From: Nymphaea colorata
Lineage: Eukaryota > Streptophyta > Magnoliopsida > Nymphaeales > Nymphaeaceae
Direction: 5' to 3'
Length of the DNA stretch: 64,000 bases
NCBI RefSeq assembly: GCF_008831285.2
Contig: NC_045138.2
Span: 21,487,934-21,551,933, forward strand
Shown here: in pieces, positions 1 through 12,704 of the stretch
How positions within the stretch are numbered: the stretch's first letter is position 1
Layout of the letters: each line of letters begins with the position of its first letter
Translations under genes and position numbers: made by a program
Notes under the pieces: generated by a model
Database searches by the model: none
Seen by the model: the letters and a program-made list of their open reading frames with translations, nothing else
Told to the model about the DNA's origin: nothing

Positions 1-2558
1 TGATAACCACTCGAACAAACCGAAGTTTTCACTCAACCCTTCATCCTTCATGATACAAAGCTTACTTTGGTGCTTTTGACGCTATGAGGATTTGAAGCAG
101 CAACTAGTCACCTGCAAGCTCCCACCCGATTCTGTTGTGCCCATCACAATAATTGTTTACTTTCCCTATGTAGAACGAAGATGCCAACAGGTGAAGGATG
201 TTGACCCAAAAGCGGATCAATTTAGTCGGATCCGGTAAAGAAGACGACACCCAAACACTATTTTGTCTCGATTAATTTGTCATTTAGGCGATCAAATCTG
301 AAACCATGTCTCAAATCTAACAGGTCCAATTCCTGTGTTTATTGAACTCAAATATTTAGATCCAAAGCACAACTTGGATTCCAAGTCTGATACTGAATCC
401 AACTAAGCTGAGATCCAATTAGGTTGGATTTCAAATCTGGTGTTCGACCAAATTTGAGGTCGATTAAGTGATTTAAATTGACGTTGGCAGCTACCAAATT
501 GGACAAAATAAATTTGGATCGAGCAAATTTGGAGCACTGGATCCAAATTTTTTGTTTCCCGACCCTTGAGCATGCCCTATAAGCCGTCAGGTGCGGCCAC
601 GACCATTCGCGCGTGATGAAGTTGGGCATTGACTTTGACCATCGCAAAAGTAGAGAGTCAGTCAGCAGGGTCCGTCCGTTCCGGCCTACCTACTTTGACG
701 ATACGTTCTTACCCGTCCCCCAAGAACATGATAACAACCAACGGTCCCTTTTATATATATCTATATATATAAAGAGGCATACTAACGATTTTTATAAATT
801 ATAGGGGTGAACAAACGTTTTAACAAATCTTAGGGGTCCTAAATGCTTTTTGAAAAATATGAATATTTTTTTACGTAAAATTTTTGATGTATATATGAAG
901 AAAAATTAGTATATCTCAAACCATAAGGATAAAAACCAGGCCTCTTAATTATTGCTAAAATACATGTTAAACAGAGATATAAATAATATTCTAGAATGTT
1001 TTTGTATTTCTTATTTTTATCAATAAGATGGTTAGAGGTCTGCCCTCCAACGGATTTGATTCGAAAGTTAAAACAAATCTTAATTCAAATTGTTTTTGTA
1101 AAAGATTTTGTTTCTAAAGTTAGAGTGTCACTTTGTCGATGGTGGATGACAACCATTTTTACCAAGAATAAGATCATGGATTATTGACCTATCAATTTTT
1201 AATGCATTGTATTGCAAATTAAACTATATATATATAGAGAGAGAGAGAGGGGCAATATGTAACATCTTCAAAATTTAGTCCTTGTATAATTTCATATAAT
1301 TTATAAAGGGGTTATTAAAGTGGTTGGTTGTTATATTGTTATAGTTGAATCTGTTAGACCATGAGCCGAGGTCGGTGTTGATTGGGTAGTTACAGTGACA
1401 TCAGGTTCAACACTTAAACTTAGGTGCAATACATGTGACATGTGTATTTTATGAAAAGACACATTATAATACCCCCAGAATTTAGTTTCATATTTAAAAT
1501 TGTCAAAGATTTTTGTGAGACTTATAAAAGAAGGAGTTAAAATTGTTGGTTGTCTTAGTTTCTAAAATTTGTCAAACTGAAATAAAAAAATGTTAAGAGG
1601 CGAGTTAGAATCCATGGGACCATGGGCCTGAGTCAGGTGCAAGTCAAGTCGTTACAAAAAGCCAACGCGTTTGTGTCGGATAGTTGCCGAATGGTTAAAA
1701 TTTAATACTAAAAAAAAACCTAAATTGTCGTTATTTAGCAACAAATTTCTAAATTTTAATAATTTATTTTTGAAAACTGGCAGTGCATCGATGATCCATC
1801 GTTGACGGTTCTCCATATCTCGCCGTTCACTTGGCCAGGAGTTTAGACTTTACAATTCAAACTCTAATATGCTCATGAAAAAAAAAAAAAAGCCTTTGTC
1901 TTAAATCGGCTTGAGTAAGTCTATGTCAGCCAATCCAAATCCAAATCCAAACCTTTACGTTCAAGATTGCCAATGTCAACTTTTAATTATTTTTAAAAAT
2001 ATTTTTACATATAATTTATTTTATTTCTTTTAAAAAAATATTTTTCTATACTTTGACTCATCCGCCTTCCTCTTTTTTCTTTTTTTCTTTTTTAAAAAAA
2101 GATTAGGGAGGGGTCCCATCGTTGACGAGAAATAGAGAATTAGATCGAGGTCGTTGTATACCAACTTGTTGGTAGTTGTACCAAATTAGATCTCATCTTC
2201 GCTGACATTGTCAATGCTGACTAGATGCTTTATCATTCGCTGACTCTTCTTACGGTTGGATTGGATTATCCCATCCTTCTTTTAATGTCTTTATTATTAT
2301 ACTTCAACTTACATATCAGTACTTGCAATTTACAACAATATAGAATTCACATGGACGATGATAAGCTATCGTAAACACGATTTTACATTGAAAAATAAAA
2401 AATAAAAATGATAGATATTTTGAAACTTTTGTGAAGAATATATAAAAATTTCGATTTCAAGTTTTCAATATCGTTAAAAGCACAAATAGACGTTTTCGTC
2501 ACTCTTCGTTCTTTCCCTTCCACGCATGCAGTTCGCTTGAAAATGTCAAGGATGATGT
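1..2558. other. Intergenic spacer, no gene recognised
   Basis: AT-rich DNA with only short, unconvincing open frames. Positions 330-560 repeat GGATCCAA/AAATTTGGA-type words, as in the degenerate ends of plant hAT-like short elements. A TA tract followed by GA repeats lies near 1224-1250. Two loosely similar blocks (about 1310-1440 and 1540-1680; each has a GTTGGTTGT word followed by an ACCATG-GCC-GAG-rich stretch and a GTTACA word) look like a diverged duplication of an old repeat. I see no splice-consistent coding exon. Confidence 0.5.
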
Positions 2559-2926
2559 TAGGGATGTCAATCTATTTGATTTGAATTGGATATTTGATGA
2601 AACACATTCGGATTTAAGAAATGACATTTGATCGGATTTGAATATACGTAAATATCTGAACGGAGTTAGATTCAGATACGGATTCAAATGGCATTTATTT
2701 TTAAATAAATATCTTATATCTATATTGGCAAAAATTCGGTTCAAAATCAACATTTGGATTCTGATATGAATGTAAAAAACAGAATCAGATTGTAAAATCG
2801 GATTTCGGATTCAGATTCAAATATGATTTTTCTTTTTTTGTAATTGAATCTGAATATGTGAATATCCAAAAAAACAAATACGGTTAAGGATATATCTGAT
2901 TCAAATCCGATCCGTTGACATCTTTA
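2559..2926. mobile_element. Short hAT-like non-autonomous element (368 bp)
   Basis: The left end reads TAGGGATGTCAA and the right end, read on the other strand, is TAAAGATGTCAA, so the ends are inverted copies with two differences. The flanking 8-mers GATGATGT (2551-2558) and GGTGATGC (2927-2934) match at 6 of 8 positions, with two transitions, which fits an aged 8-bp hAT target duplication. The interior is dense in GATTTGAAT/GATTCAAAT words and codes for nothing. Similar words recur near 15176-15270 and 16170-16290, probably older fragments of the same kind. Confidence 0.7.
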
Positions 2927-4232
2927 GGTGATGCTTTAGCTGGATCCATTTAGTCAGATCCAAAAAAACCAAATGGGATCCAATGCTAATCGTACATTGG
3001 GCATGGTTTAGATAATTGATTGACCCGGTTACACGTGAAGTTCGGATCGCACTGACGTTGGATCTGGATCCAGACTCTTAGAGTAAGTTTAAAACCCAAA
3101 CTTGAGAGGGAGAGTTCGAATCCAATTAAAGAAGTAAATACAAATAGTTTGGGCGACCTTTCGGCCAATTTTGAGGGCCATTTGTGGAAATGAAATATGA
3201 TCCGTTGACCGCAAGAAAATTAGGAGTCAACGAAACCTTTTTCTGTGTAACTAATTCAAGGGCACGTCGGGGTCGTTGACAATCGTATTTTGGATGGATT
3301 CATTGTCTTGGGAAAAGTTTTATGTTGGAAAGATTATCCAAGAAAAAGGAGTCCAATTACTTGTTCTTCGGGTTCGGTGTGTTTGAAAGTTCGGCACCGG
3401 AAAGTTCGAAGGACTGGTGAGAGACTCGATTTGCCCACTCCTTAAGTGGTTTGAGTTTTCCAAGCAAACGAGGTAGCTTTGACACAAGGCAAAGGTAAGC
3501 CTGGGCATTTGGCCGGCCCGGCTTGATAAGGAGTTGGGTCCGAGTTAGCTCGACACCCGAAACTCAGACCCGGTTCTGGCCCGAGCATTCAAACCCAAAC
3601 CTGAGCCTGATCCAATTAAATTAAAAAATATATATATTTAATATAAAATAGTATATAAAAATATCAAAGGAGGTGGTTTTTATGTAAACTTCCTGGCATC
3701 AATATATATATATATATAATTTCTGTCGCTAAAAACACAAAAAATGGTTGCTAAATGCCTTAAAAAACTGTAGCCAAACAAAAAAACGTGGCTAATGCAT
3801 TTTTTGCAATAGTTTTTAGCAACAAAAAATAAATAAATATCCATCGGCCAATTAGAGGTAGCATACTATCTTTTACAATTTTTACTTGTTTTCATGTAAA
3901 GTTGACCAACAGATATGATCTACCTAAGTCAAACGCTATAAATTCATAAAAAATGGCATTTTTCAAGTGTGCAACTGTTTAAAGTGCACATCTCTCTCTC
4001 TCTCTAAAATATGAATCATCATATTTTGCTTTTCAACACTATGTTGCGTGCAGAGATAACTTTCACAGTTGAAATTTAAAACTATTTTCCTCGTTTAAAA
4101 ATATTGACTTAACAGTCAAGCTAAAGCTAGTTGGTTGTTATGCTCTATATATTTTGGTTTCCAAAAATGAAGAGGCAAAGTATTTTTTTGCTCTCCTGTA
4201 TAGGGAAGGACGATAGTGATGCATCATCTTTA
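2927..4232. other. Intergenic spacer with a small inverted repeat
   Basis: No gene seen. Around 3722-3832 there is an imperfect inverted repeat: TGTCGCTAAAAACA on the left, and TGTTGCTAAAAACT when the right side is read on the other strand. The arms enclose about 80 bp, as in a short MITE-like hairpin; no clear target duplication was found. Positions 3500-3620 are unusually GC-rich (GGCCGGCCCGGC, CCCGAGC words) and resemble the end of another short repeat. Confidence 0.4.
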
Positions 4233-4370
4233 AACATGCTCAGTTTAAACAATTTGAGAATCTCAATAATGTGGATCTTCAATCCGTTAAAAGGTGTGCT
4301 TCGGAACATGCTCAGTTTAAACAATCTGAGAATCTCAATAACGTGGATCTTCACTCCGTGTTACATGTGA
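4233..4370. repeat. Tandem duplication, period 72 bp
   Basis: The word AACATGCTCAGTTTAAACAA starts at 4233 and again at 4305. About 60 bp after each start are near-identical (TGAGAATCTCAATAA, GTGGATCTTCA). It is a simple two-copy local duplication with a few substitutions and no coding sense. Confidence 0.85.
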
Positions 4371-4920
4371 AAAACCGTGGATTTAAGGTCGGACGATTAA
4401 CATCTTCTAAACTCTTATTTCATTCCCTAATCTTATTTCATCATTAACATCTCCTCAACTCTAGAAATGACTCAAATGAAGCCCAAACATTAGATACTCT
4501 TGATGACTTCTCCTTCTTACTTTTTATATGACGTTCAAATGACGGAAAGTTGCTAAATCTTCTCCAAGCATTCAACAAGACTCAAAAGGTTTCAACTCCA
4601 AGTCTCAAGCTCAAGAACATGTAGCAGGAAGTTCTCAACATTTAGAGTAAGAGAAAATTAATTCCCAATTGGCAAGGAAATACCTCGAAGAGACCGAAAC
4701 CCCTTCTCCCTTTTTCCCTTACGAATGTTTTAGTCTGGAATATTTGGATGAACAAGAACAAGATATCTCATGAAAATGGTGAGAAGAGAAGGTTAATAGT
4801 CAATAAGATGCCAATAAATGGCTGGTGGGAGTAAGACCCAATTTGGCTTATGCTGCCAATCACACTCATTTTCATTGGACTGTTGTGAAACTCGTATTGC
4901 ATTACATTAAGGCTATTATG

Positions 4921-5116
4921 GTTTATAAATGTCTTTTGAGACCAACCTCCACCTTCTTCCTTACTGCCTACTTACAACTTCACTAAGTGGGCAACCCAGT
5001 AGACAAGAACTCTGCTGAACATTACCTACCACGGTCTGCTAACCACCAATCTACAATGGCGGCTCAACCTAACACTCAAGCCAAGTACCAGGCTCCTGCT
5101 ACAACTGCTGCCAAAG
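4921..5116 (+). promoter_or_regulatory. Possible promoter and gene-start fragment
   Basis: A TATA-like TTTATAAAT lies at about 4922-4930, with a CCAAT-type word upstream near 4856. About 130 bp of leader-like sequence leads to ATGGCGGCTCAA at 5056, a good plant start context (TCTACAATGGCG). The frame runs 20 codons (MAAQPNTQAKYQAPATTAAK) to AAAGGTACTA, which could be a 5' splice site. No following exon in phase was found downstream. It may be the stranded 5' end of a decayed gene, a captured promoter, or chance. I do not recognise the peptide. Confidence 0.25.
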
Positions 5117-5575
5117 GTACTATTTCGTGAACATTTTCTCCAGGAGCTGAGATTGCCTTTTCATCACCACCTCATCTCTTTTGTGGTAATATCAGTGCGA
5201 CGCATCTACCGGCCAATCTAGACAAACATCAATGCACCAAACACAAGAAGATTGACATTAATTTTATTTATGATCATCTTCAACATGGAGATTTCATAGT
5301 TCATCATGTTCTTCTGAAGACCAATTTGCTGATATGAAGACCAAACCCCTCTCTTTGAGTTAAGTTTCGTTTTCTTTGTACTAAACTCAAAAACCCTTCG
5401 TTCGTTGAGTTTGTGAGGGGATATCAAGGGTACACTCAACTGTATCAAGGATAAACACGAGCTGGCTAAAGACAATAATCAAGGAGATGTTAAAAACTAC
5501 ACAAAACTTTCTGAGGGGTTTGGTGCGCAATGGGGGTTTGTGCAATGGACATGGCAAGGGCTGATATGCGGTCAA

Positions 5576-5654
5576 TTTTCTGTTATGATACCCATGGCAT
5601 CACCTCCTTATGCTATTTTCTGTTATGATACCCATGACATCACCTCCTTATGCT
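5576..5654. repeat. Tandem duplication, period 40 bp
   Basis: Two copies of a 40-bp unit containing TGTTATGATACCCATG and ATCACCTCCTTATGCT follow one another and differ at one site (GGCAT versus GACAT). The duplication is recent and non-coding. Confidence 0.9.
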
Positions 5655-5809
5655 GCAAAAAGTATCAATATGTAAATTGAAGCATAGCAAAGACATCACC
5701 TAAGGCACTGAAAGCAAGCTTTGTTCCTTGAAGAGATGGAGCGAAAGGGTGGGGGCTTCAACTCTCAATTGAATGGTAGGATGAAATATTCTTTCTACTC
5801 ACTCGAATA

Positions 5810-6130
5810 AGGCGGAACAATGAGTCAAGCTAGCTCAAGCTCAACTCAAACTCGCTCGTCAAAACTCATACTCGGACTCGACTTGTTTATAAATGAGTCG
5901 AGCTCGAGTTCATATGCATACTCGAAATGTTAAACATGTTGAGTCAAACTCGACTCATTTAAACTCAACTCAGCTAGACTATACAATGAATGTCAAATTA
6001 TAATAAGTGAATAGTTAAACCAGTAGCAACTAAAAGAGCTTACAAGCCAAACAAATTAAAAGAAACAAGACATGTTTAAACGAGTTAGATCAGTCGAGTT
6101 TTGCGAGTCGAGAGCTCAATCAGAATGATT
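5810..6130. repeat. Degenerate GAGTCGAGCTCGAG-type repeat
   Basis: The stretch is packed with CTCGAG/GAGTCGAG/ACTCGACT words on both strands, for example GAGTCGAGCTCGAG near 5893 and GTCGAGTTTTGCGAGTCGAG near 6094. The same words fill the short hAT-like element at 41458-42161, so this is probably a diverged relative, but its termini and target duplication are no longer recognisable. Confidence 0.45.
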
Positions 6131-6673
6131 CTACTTTCTTATCAATCCCTTTTAGTTACATAGGTGAGACCGACAATTCACAGAAAGCGGACATTAACCA
6201 ATCCACGAAGCCCGGTGGCCTGGTGAGCAATTCACGAAGTCTGAATGACAAATCACTCCGATGTAACTTGTAGGAATAAAGCTTGCTAGTTTACCACACT
6301 CGAACATCATAAGAGAGAATCACAATCCGCAAATGCACCAACCAAACAAATGGAAAAATTGGCAACCAGGCATTAAGGCAACTTTCTCATCCAATGATGC
6401 AAATGGAGACTAAAGCATCTTTCCATTTCTGTAGATGCATAATCCAGCTTCATATAAATCTTGTTTGGGCCTTTTCACATGGTAACAAACAATTAATCAA
6501 TACACAAATTTCAGAACAATTGGAGAATGTAGCAGAAGATCAGAGGACAGCAGGAAACATACATGGAGCCAGACAAACAGGAATATAAAAGAAGAGAAAA
6601 AAGAAAAAAGAAAGGAAGCTTGTGTTACAAAGAAAGAATCAAGGTGACTATTAGCACTGATATCCAATTAAAA

Positions 6674-9600
6674 TCAACAAGATGGGCCTCCGGATGTTCC
6701 GGACGATTCAGCTACATTGTCTGATCTTGATGCTGTTGCCAAATTCATTTCAACCAATTTCCCCTTATCTGCTCCCCCATTCACAATTTTGTTAAGTCTC
6801 CTCAACCATATTTCATAATCTACAGGGTATGGAGTGCCACAGAGGCTGTCAACATAGTCAGCAAAGGCTTTCAGCAATGCTGAAACCTCACCCAGCTGTT
6901 GCTGTATCGATCTCTTTGCCCAGCATTTCTCCCTCCACTGCAATGCTGATTCTATGGAATCCTGTTGTTGCATCAGACCACCACACACAAAATAGAGGAG
7001 GTAGACAAGGCTTTCAGCATCTGATGCAGGACACAGTTTTCCTTGCTGCAGAGCATGAGTGGAAGAAAACTGCAAGTTCACAGCTGGGCTATCCCTGTCA
7101 TCCAGGACTGCATGCCCCCAAGATACAGGTACATAACGACATTCACTAGAATCATGAACTCGTAAAATATTTTCTGGACAGATGTCACCATGCTGGATGT
7201 TAGCTAATGCAGCACTTCTTAGTGCAGAGAGGCAATCTCTACAGCAGCGCAGAGCTTCCTCAGAGGCAAATGGGCCATCACGTGCAACAATAGATGAAAG
7301 CGGCTCACCCACAGGAAATGTAACGAGAACTGGAGTTCCACACCAGGGATGATCACACCGACTACTGGGATCCTGCTTCTGGCATGGACCAGGATGTACA
7401 ATGCGACCAGAAGCAACAATCTCTGGCAAGAATTTACTTGATACGCCCTGCTGCTTCATGATATTCAAGACCTTAGTCTGACGCTGAACTTGATACCACA
7501 GGCTCATGTCCTCCCATGAAGGCTTCAGCCGTGATGGATGTGAACCTACATAGACAGTTAACAGTTCACCTGGATGTTCTAGACAAATGGCACTATAAGA
7601 CAAACAATTCCCACTGATCAGAATCTCCTGTATCTGGAAACTTTTCTGGCCCTGAAGATCTTCCAATACCATAATATCCCCAGGGTTGAGCTTTAATCTT
7701 GCTATTTTCTTCTCAAAGCTGTGCATCTCTTCACATTCAAGTTCCACAATTTCTCCTGACTGGGCATGTTGTCGTTCATAAGTCGATGTGTCAACAATCT
7801 CAGGCACTTGGTACTCAAACCTACGTTTCTCGAGGCGAAGGTTATGATCAGCAACTAAGGTGGCAACAGATTTCTTTGGTGGTCCTTTGAACTGGACAAT
7901 TGAATAAAATGTTGCCAGAATCAACTGCAAGGTCCCAAGATCCCCCCAATTAGGATTCCCGAACTTATTCCAAATGAGATCAACAGGAGACACATTGACT
8001 TCAGCATGGTTTTTAATCCATTCTGCAATGGATTTGTAGGGGTTGCTTGTATTAATTTCTAGGTTACTAAGTTCACCCCCAACTTTTATCACCCCTCCAA
8101 ATTTTGGATCCAGTACCAGAAAATAAACAGTGTTACTGCTCGTAGTGTCAAATTTGCTCAAACTCCTTGAAAGGATCACATGAAATCCATAAAATAAGGC
8201 TTCAGCTATAGTAGAGGCTGAAAACCCCAGCTCCACTCCCTGTGCAACATCAGATTTGAACAGTGCAAGTTCCACCACCTGATCCCAGTGGGCCTCTGAA
8301 CTTTTACCAGTTTTAGCTATTAAAGCTGCTCCAGATAATGAACCAATTCTTCCTCTTGAAGCTGCCTTCTCAACAGTATAGAGTTTTGATCCAGGGTATC
8401 GTGGACAACATACAAAAAATGGCAATGGGCCACTTTTACTCCAAAAGGTCCGCCACAGACCATCAGCAATTGCATGAAGGAAATCTTCTAAAGCAAGAAG
8501 TTTGTCTTCCTTCAGTTCATCAGATGCATAAGCTGTACAAGGCATTCTGAATAGTTGTTGAAACACAACTCCCTCCAATGCATAATCAAGCTTTTGCAGC
8601 TCATCAACCAGAAAAGGGGCTTTGAACAACAAATCATTATCAATAGGATTGGTGCCGGTTCTCTCATGAATCCAGTCCTCAATATTGGGTACAAATAATT
8701 CAACGTTAATGACTTTCTTTGCATATTCTTTAAGAGCCTTGAACACTCTTCTGGATGAAGGAACAAACTTACTAGTGCTTGAGTCCACTGACTTGCTTGG
8801 TGAAACAACTGCACCATAAAAAAATCATATTTAAAACAATCATATTTATTTTCAGAATTACCAAGATCTAACCATTGCATGATATGTGCATGTTGATGGA
8901 CAATGAAAGTGATGCTCTCATATTTACAATGATTAAAACAAAGGGGAGCTACATGGGATCATTACGACTATTTGCATTCTGCACAATAAACATTGGTAGA
9001 TGGACAAATGTTGGCTACCAAAGAGACCTGAATTCTATAATTGAACTCTTACTTCCACGTGTCCTTCCAGAAAATTCTTCATGCCCAAATAATCTATCTT
9101 GATATGCATCTTTGTGTGTGTTAAACGATGCCACTAGCATGTGCTAATAGATGAATGGAAGGAATACTAACCGGACTCGGACCTTCTAAAACTCCCATCC
9201 AAATATTGTGCAGGGGATGAGTCTAAATTTCTTGATCGGAACCCTACAAAAATGCAGATAATCAGGTAATTTTCACTATACAATATAAACTTCAAGCTAA
9301 GAAGTAAGAACCTGCTATCAGATAAAATGAACCTACTTTTGGGAAGCTTAAACTCCAATAAAAAACAGCCAACATTAGACATCTTGAATTTTAGCAGATG
9401 AACATTATTAATATAGACATGTAAATATTCAGAAGGAGAAGAATAATTAATACCAATAGTATAGTTGTTATAAAGAAATCTTACAGTTTGATGCATACTT
9501 GTTGAGTTGTTTAACTAGCCAAGTAGGATACAGTTCATTTAATATCCATTTGTTTCCCTCAACATATTAATTCTTGGTTACTAGCGTTCATTCAGAATGT

Positions 9601-12101
9601 GGCCTGAACAAAAAATAAGCTGCTTCAGTGCTTCTGTACAAGGAAAGATAATTCATTAGAGCTTCTGTAAGTGGCATTTGCTTTCCTCCATCCGGAAGAC
9701 CACAAGCTCCACCAGCTGCCTTTCTCTGACGCAGGTCTCCGGTTTAGCACATGCTGCTCCATGAGATTCCGTTCTCTCCCAAGAATAAAAAGAGCAAGAA
9801 GACAATCTCATTAGGACAGCCAGCCCAATCCGCATCCATGTATCGGTCTCAGAGTGAACTAGGGTTTTTTGGGTTCCGCCGAGCTTGCGAGACTCGACGA
9901 TGTTGAACTGGCAGCCAGGTTCTCAGACGCTTTGGCGTCTATCAAATCGAAGAAGTTCTGCACGGAGATGACCGGCATCAACATCAGTGGCCCTCTGACC
10001 TCCGCAATACACCGAGCAAGGCTTACAAAATGAGAATTGGCTCGTCTGGATTGAATGGAACCCTCATTTTCAGAATCGCAGTCCATGAGTCTACCTCTCG
10101 CTTCCATGAGACTTTGGAGATCATATTACCAGCCAAGATGAAAGTACCCGGCTCCTATGAGTTCCCACCCTTTTAGGAACTCCGTGGGCTCGCTGCTAAC
10201 AGAGACTAGGAAAAACTATGCTGCCTCTAACCTGCTAACAGCACCATACACACGCGGCTGATGTACTGGCCCTCGCATCGATCTGACCTCCGCTGCCTGC
10301 CCGCGCGCGGATCAACTCAAAAGAAATGCAGCTAGCTCGCCAACCAACTGTTAATGTTTGAGCTTGTTGGCTTGCTTCATTTTTCTTTATACACTGCCTG
10401 AATTTACTGACTTGGTAGCCAGCCTCAAACGTATCCGGATGGATAGAGACGGATCCCTTTACATACATAGCCCCCACCCCCCAGATACATACTTTTCCTC
10501 TTTTATCCCGCCCTTCCCGGAGATTTCTTTCAAAATCATTCATCATGGAACTGATGATCCGAAGGGGCGCTTGTTCTGGATCCTAAGATCCCTCTTTTTG
10601 AAGTCAAGTCATTCATTATCAGACAGTTGGGTGACTTTTCCATAATGAGTCTTGACCTTTCAATCAAGTCCTGGCCTGTTTTGGTATGGTAAGTACTCAT
10701 TGTTGATGGTCAGTCTGAATGGCATATAATGACAATGAGTTCTGACTTTTCCTCAAGAATTCTCATTAGTCCTGACCTTTCAAGAGAGTCCTGACCTTTA
10801 TTATAGCAACTACTATAACTTATATAGATTATGATGAAAATACTTTTCTCCATATCTCTAAATCTTTTCCCCTCTCAATAGTCAATACAGAAGCGAAAGG
10901 TTCCATTGCAGACCAATTAATCAAGATCTTTACCAACCAGATGTAAAAGAGCTAAAATATGAATGCTAACTAGAAACCAGACAATTGAAGGGAACAATCT
11001 TCTTTAAAATAATGAATACATAATCAAGCCACAAGAATATGCTTAAAGAGTTAGGCCTCTTTAACAAGGAATGAGGCTCATACCCCTTCCCTAAGACGCT
11101 ACATGAAGTAGGGCTCTTTATAAGAGACCACACCCTTTTAGAGACAAAAAATGATAAATGGTATCTGTAATCTAAGTCACACGAACGCTGCAAAATGACT
11201 GCCGCACCCGTGTCAACACGACTCGGGTGTGGGAGCGGAGACGGGTGCGGCCCGGATTCACACCCAGCACAAGTGTTTGGTGCGGCTGACCGCAGCTGAT
11301 CATTTTCGTCCATTTTGGACACGCACCCGACTCGCATTTGACTCGAGTCGGGTGCGGTCAAACCATGTCAAGCCTGATGTTGTCCTTTTTTGATATTTTT
11401 TATTTTAAAAATTTTTAACATTAAAAGAGAATTTAGGGCACGATCATATACGCTCTTCCTCTCCTCCCATGCGCCCCTCCTTTGTGTGGGTTTTGCTGGT
11501 TTCATTGAAGCATCCGGTGGAATGGAAGGTCATTTCCGACAACTGAGGGGGTCGAACAACGGCCGACAGCGACGTGCGATGGGTCTTTTGAGTGGAACAG
11601 AAGACTTCTCAGTTCTCTGCCCTATTTCAGTAGTATTGTCGTATGCATCTTTTTCAACCGTATTTCTGGCAAACAGCTGTTTTTCCATCAGTCTCTGGCT
11701 TGATTCTGCCATCTGCACTTCCTCATTGCACTCTTGAGTTTGTATTTCATTTTGCTATGTCACCGATTCAACTAACGACTCATAGCACAAGTGCCTCCAT
11801 TTTTTTGTTTTATACCTACATCAGTAAATGTTCATATTTGACTGTCAGTTTTGTGTTTTGCTGCAACCACTGCTATCTCTTGTTTAGCATTTTTTTTTTC
11901 ATTTCTGTGTTCTGTCCTGTTTTTGTTGTTTTTTGTTTATGTGTGAACTTTGTAAACATGTTAATGCTTAATATGTTACATTCATATACACAATACATTA
12001 TAACTTATAAGTATGTAATATATAATATTCACATATTGTGTACCCATAGTGTAGCGTAGAGTGTATAGACAATAGTGTATACTCTTAATTTCTTAATTCT
12101 T

Positions 12102-12144
<43 letters not shown>

Positions 12145-12645
12145 CTTATACTAATTAATAATAACAATACATACTCTCGCCGCACCACTGCACCTAAATT
12201 TTTTGGGATGTGCTGCTCCGGCACCCGCACCTATGTGACATAGACTGTAATCAATAGTAACGACAAAGGACACAATGTGCTGCCCTAGTTGCCAATGTAC
12301 GTTCATTTTTCAACATATTTACTTTTAAATCCCCTAAAAATACATAAAAAATGCTTCATCTATAATGCTAAAAAGTTACACACAAAAAAGTCAAACTTAT
12401 CCATTTTCATGTTCAAAGTTGTATCAAGATAATTAAAAAAAAAAGAGCCTCCTGCATCCTCCATCAAAATGGAAAAGCAAAAGGACAAAGGTAGACTGCT
12501 TTTCATCAAAATTATTTGTTGTTTTCTCTTTAACAGCTTCTGTTCTTCTTGTATGCATTGATGCATTTCTTTGTTTGATATAACATTGCCAACACATGTT
12601 TGCCCTCTCACCCAAAAGCTTATTTAGCTAGTGCTTTTGTGGAAT

Positions 12646-12704
<59 letters not shown>

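Noticed and set aside
5218-5575. Two minus-strand open frames of 85 and 62 codons
   Set aside because: Overlapping frames without a domain or splice partners.
6829-8550. Several plus-strand and minus-strand frames over the kinase-like exon
   Set aside because: They are shadows of the 2135-bp coding exon.
11390-12059. Open frames of 115 and 138 codons
   Set aside because: They lie inside the transposon at 11172-12243, are T-rich (Phe/Leu/Ser/Cys) and overlap each other; no recognisable protein.
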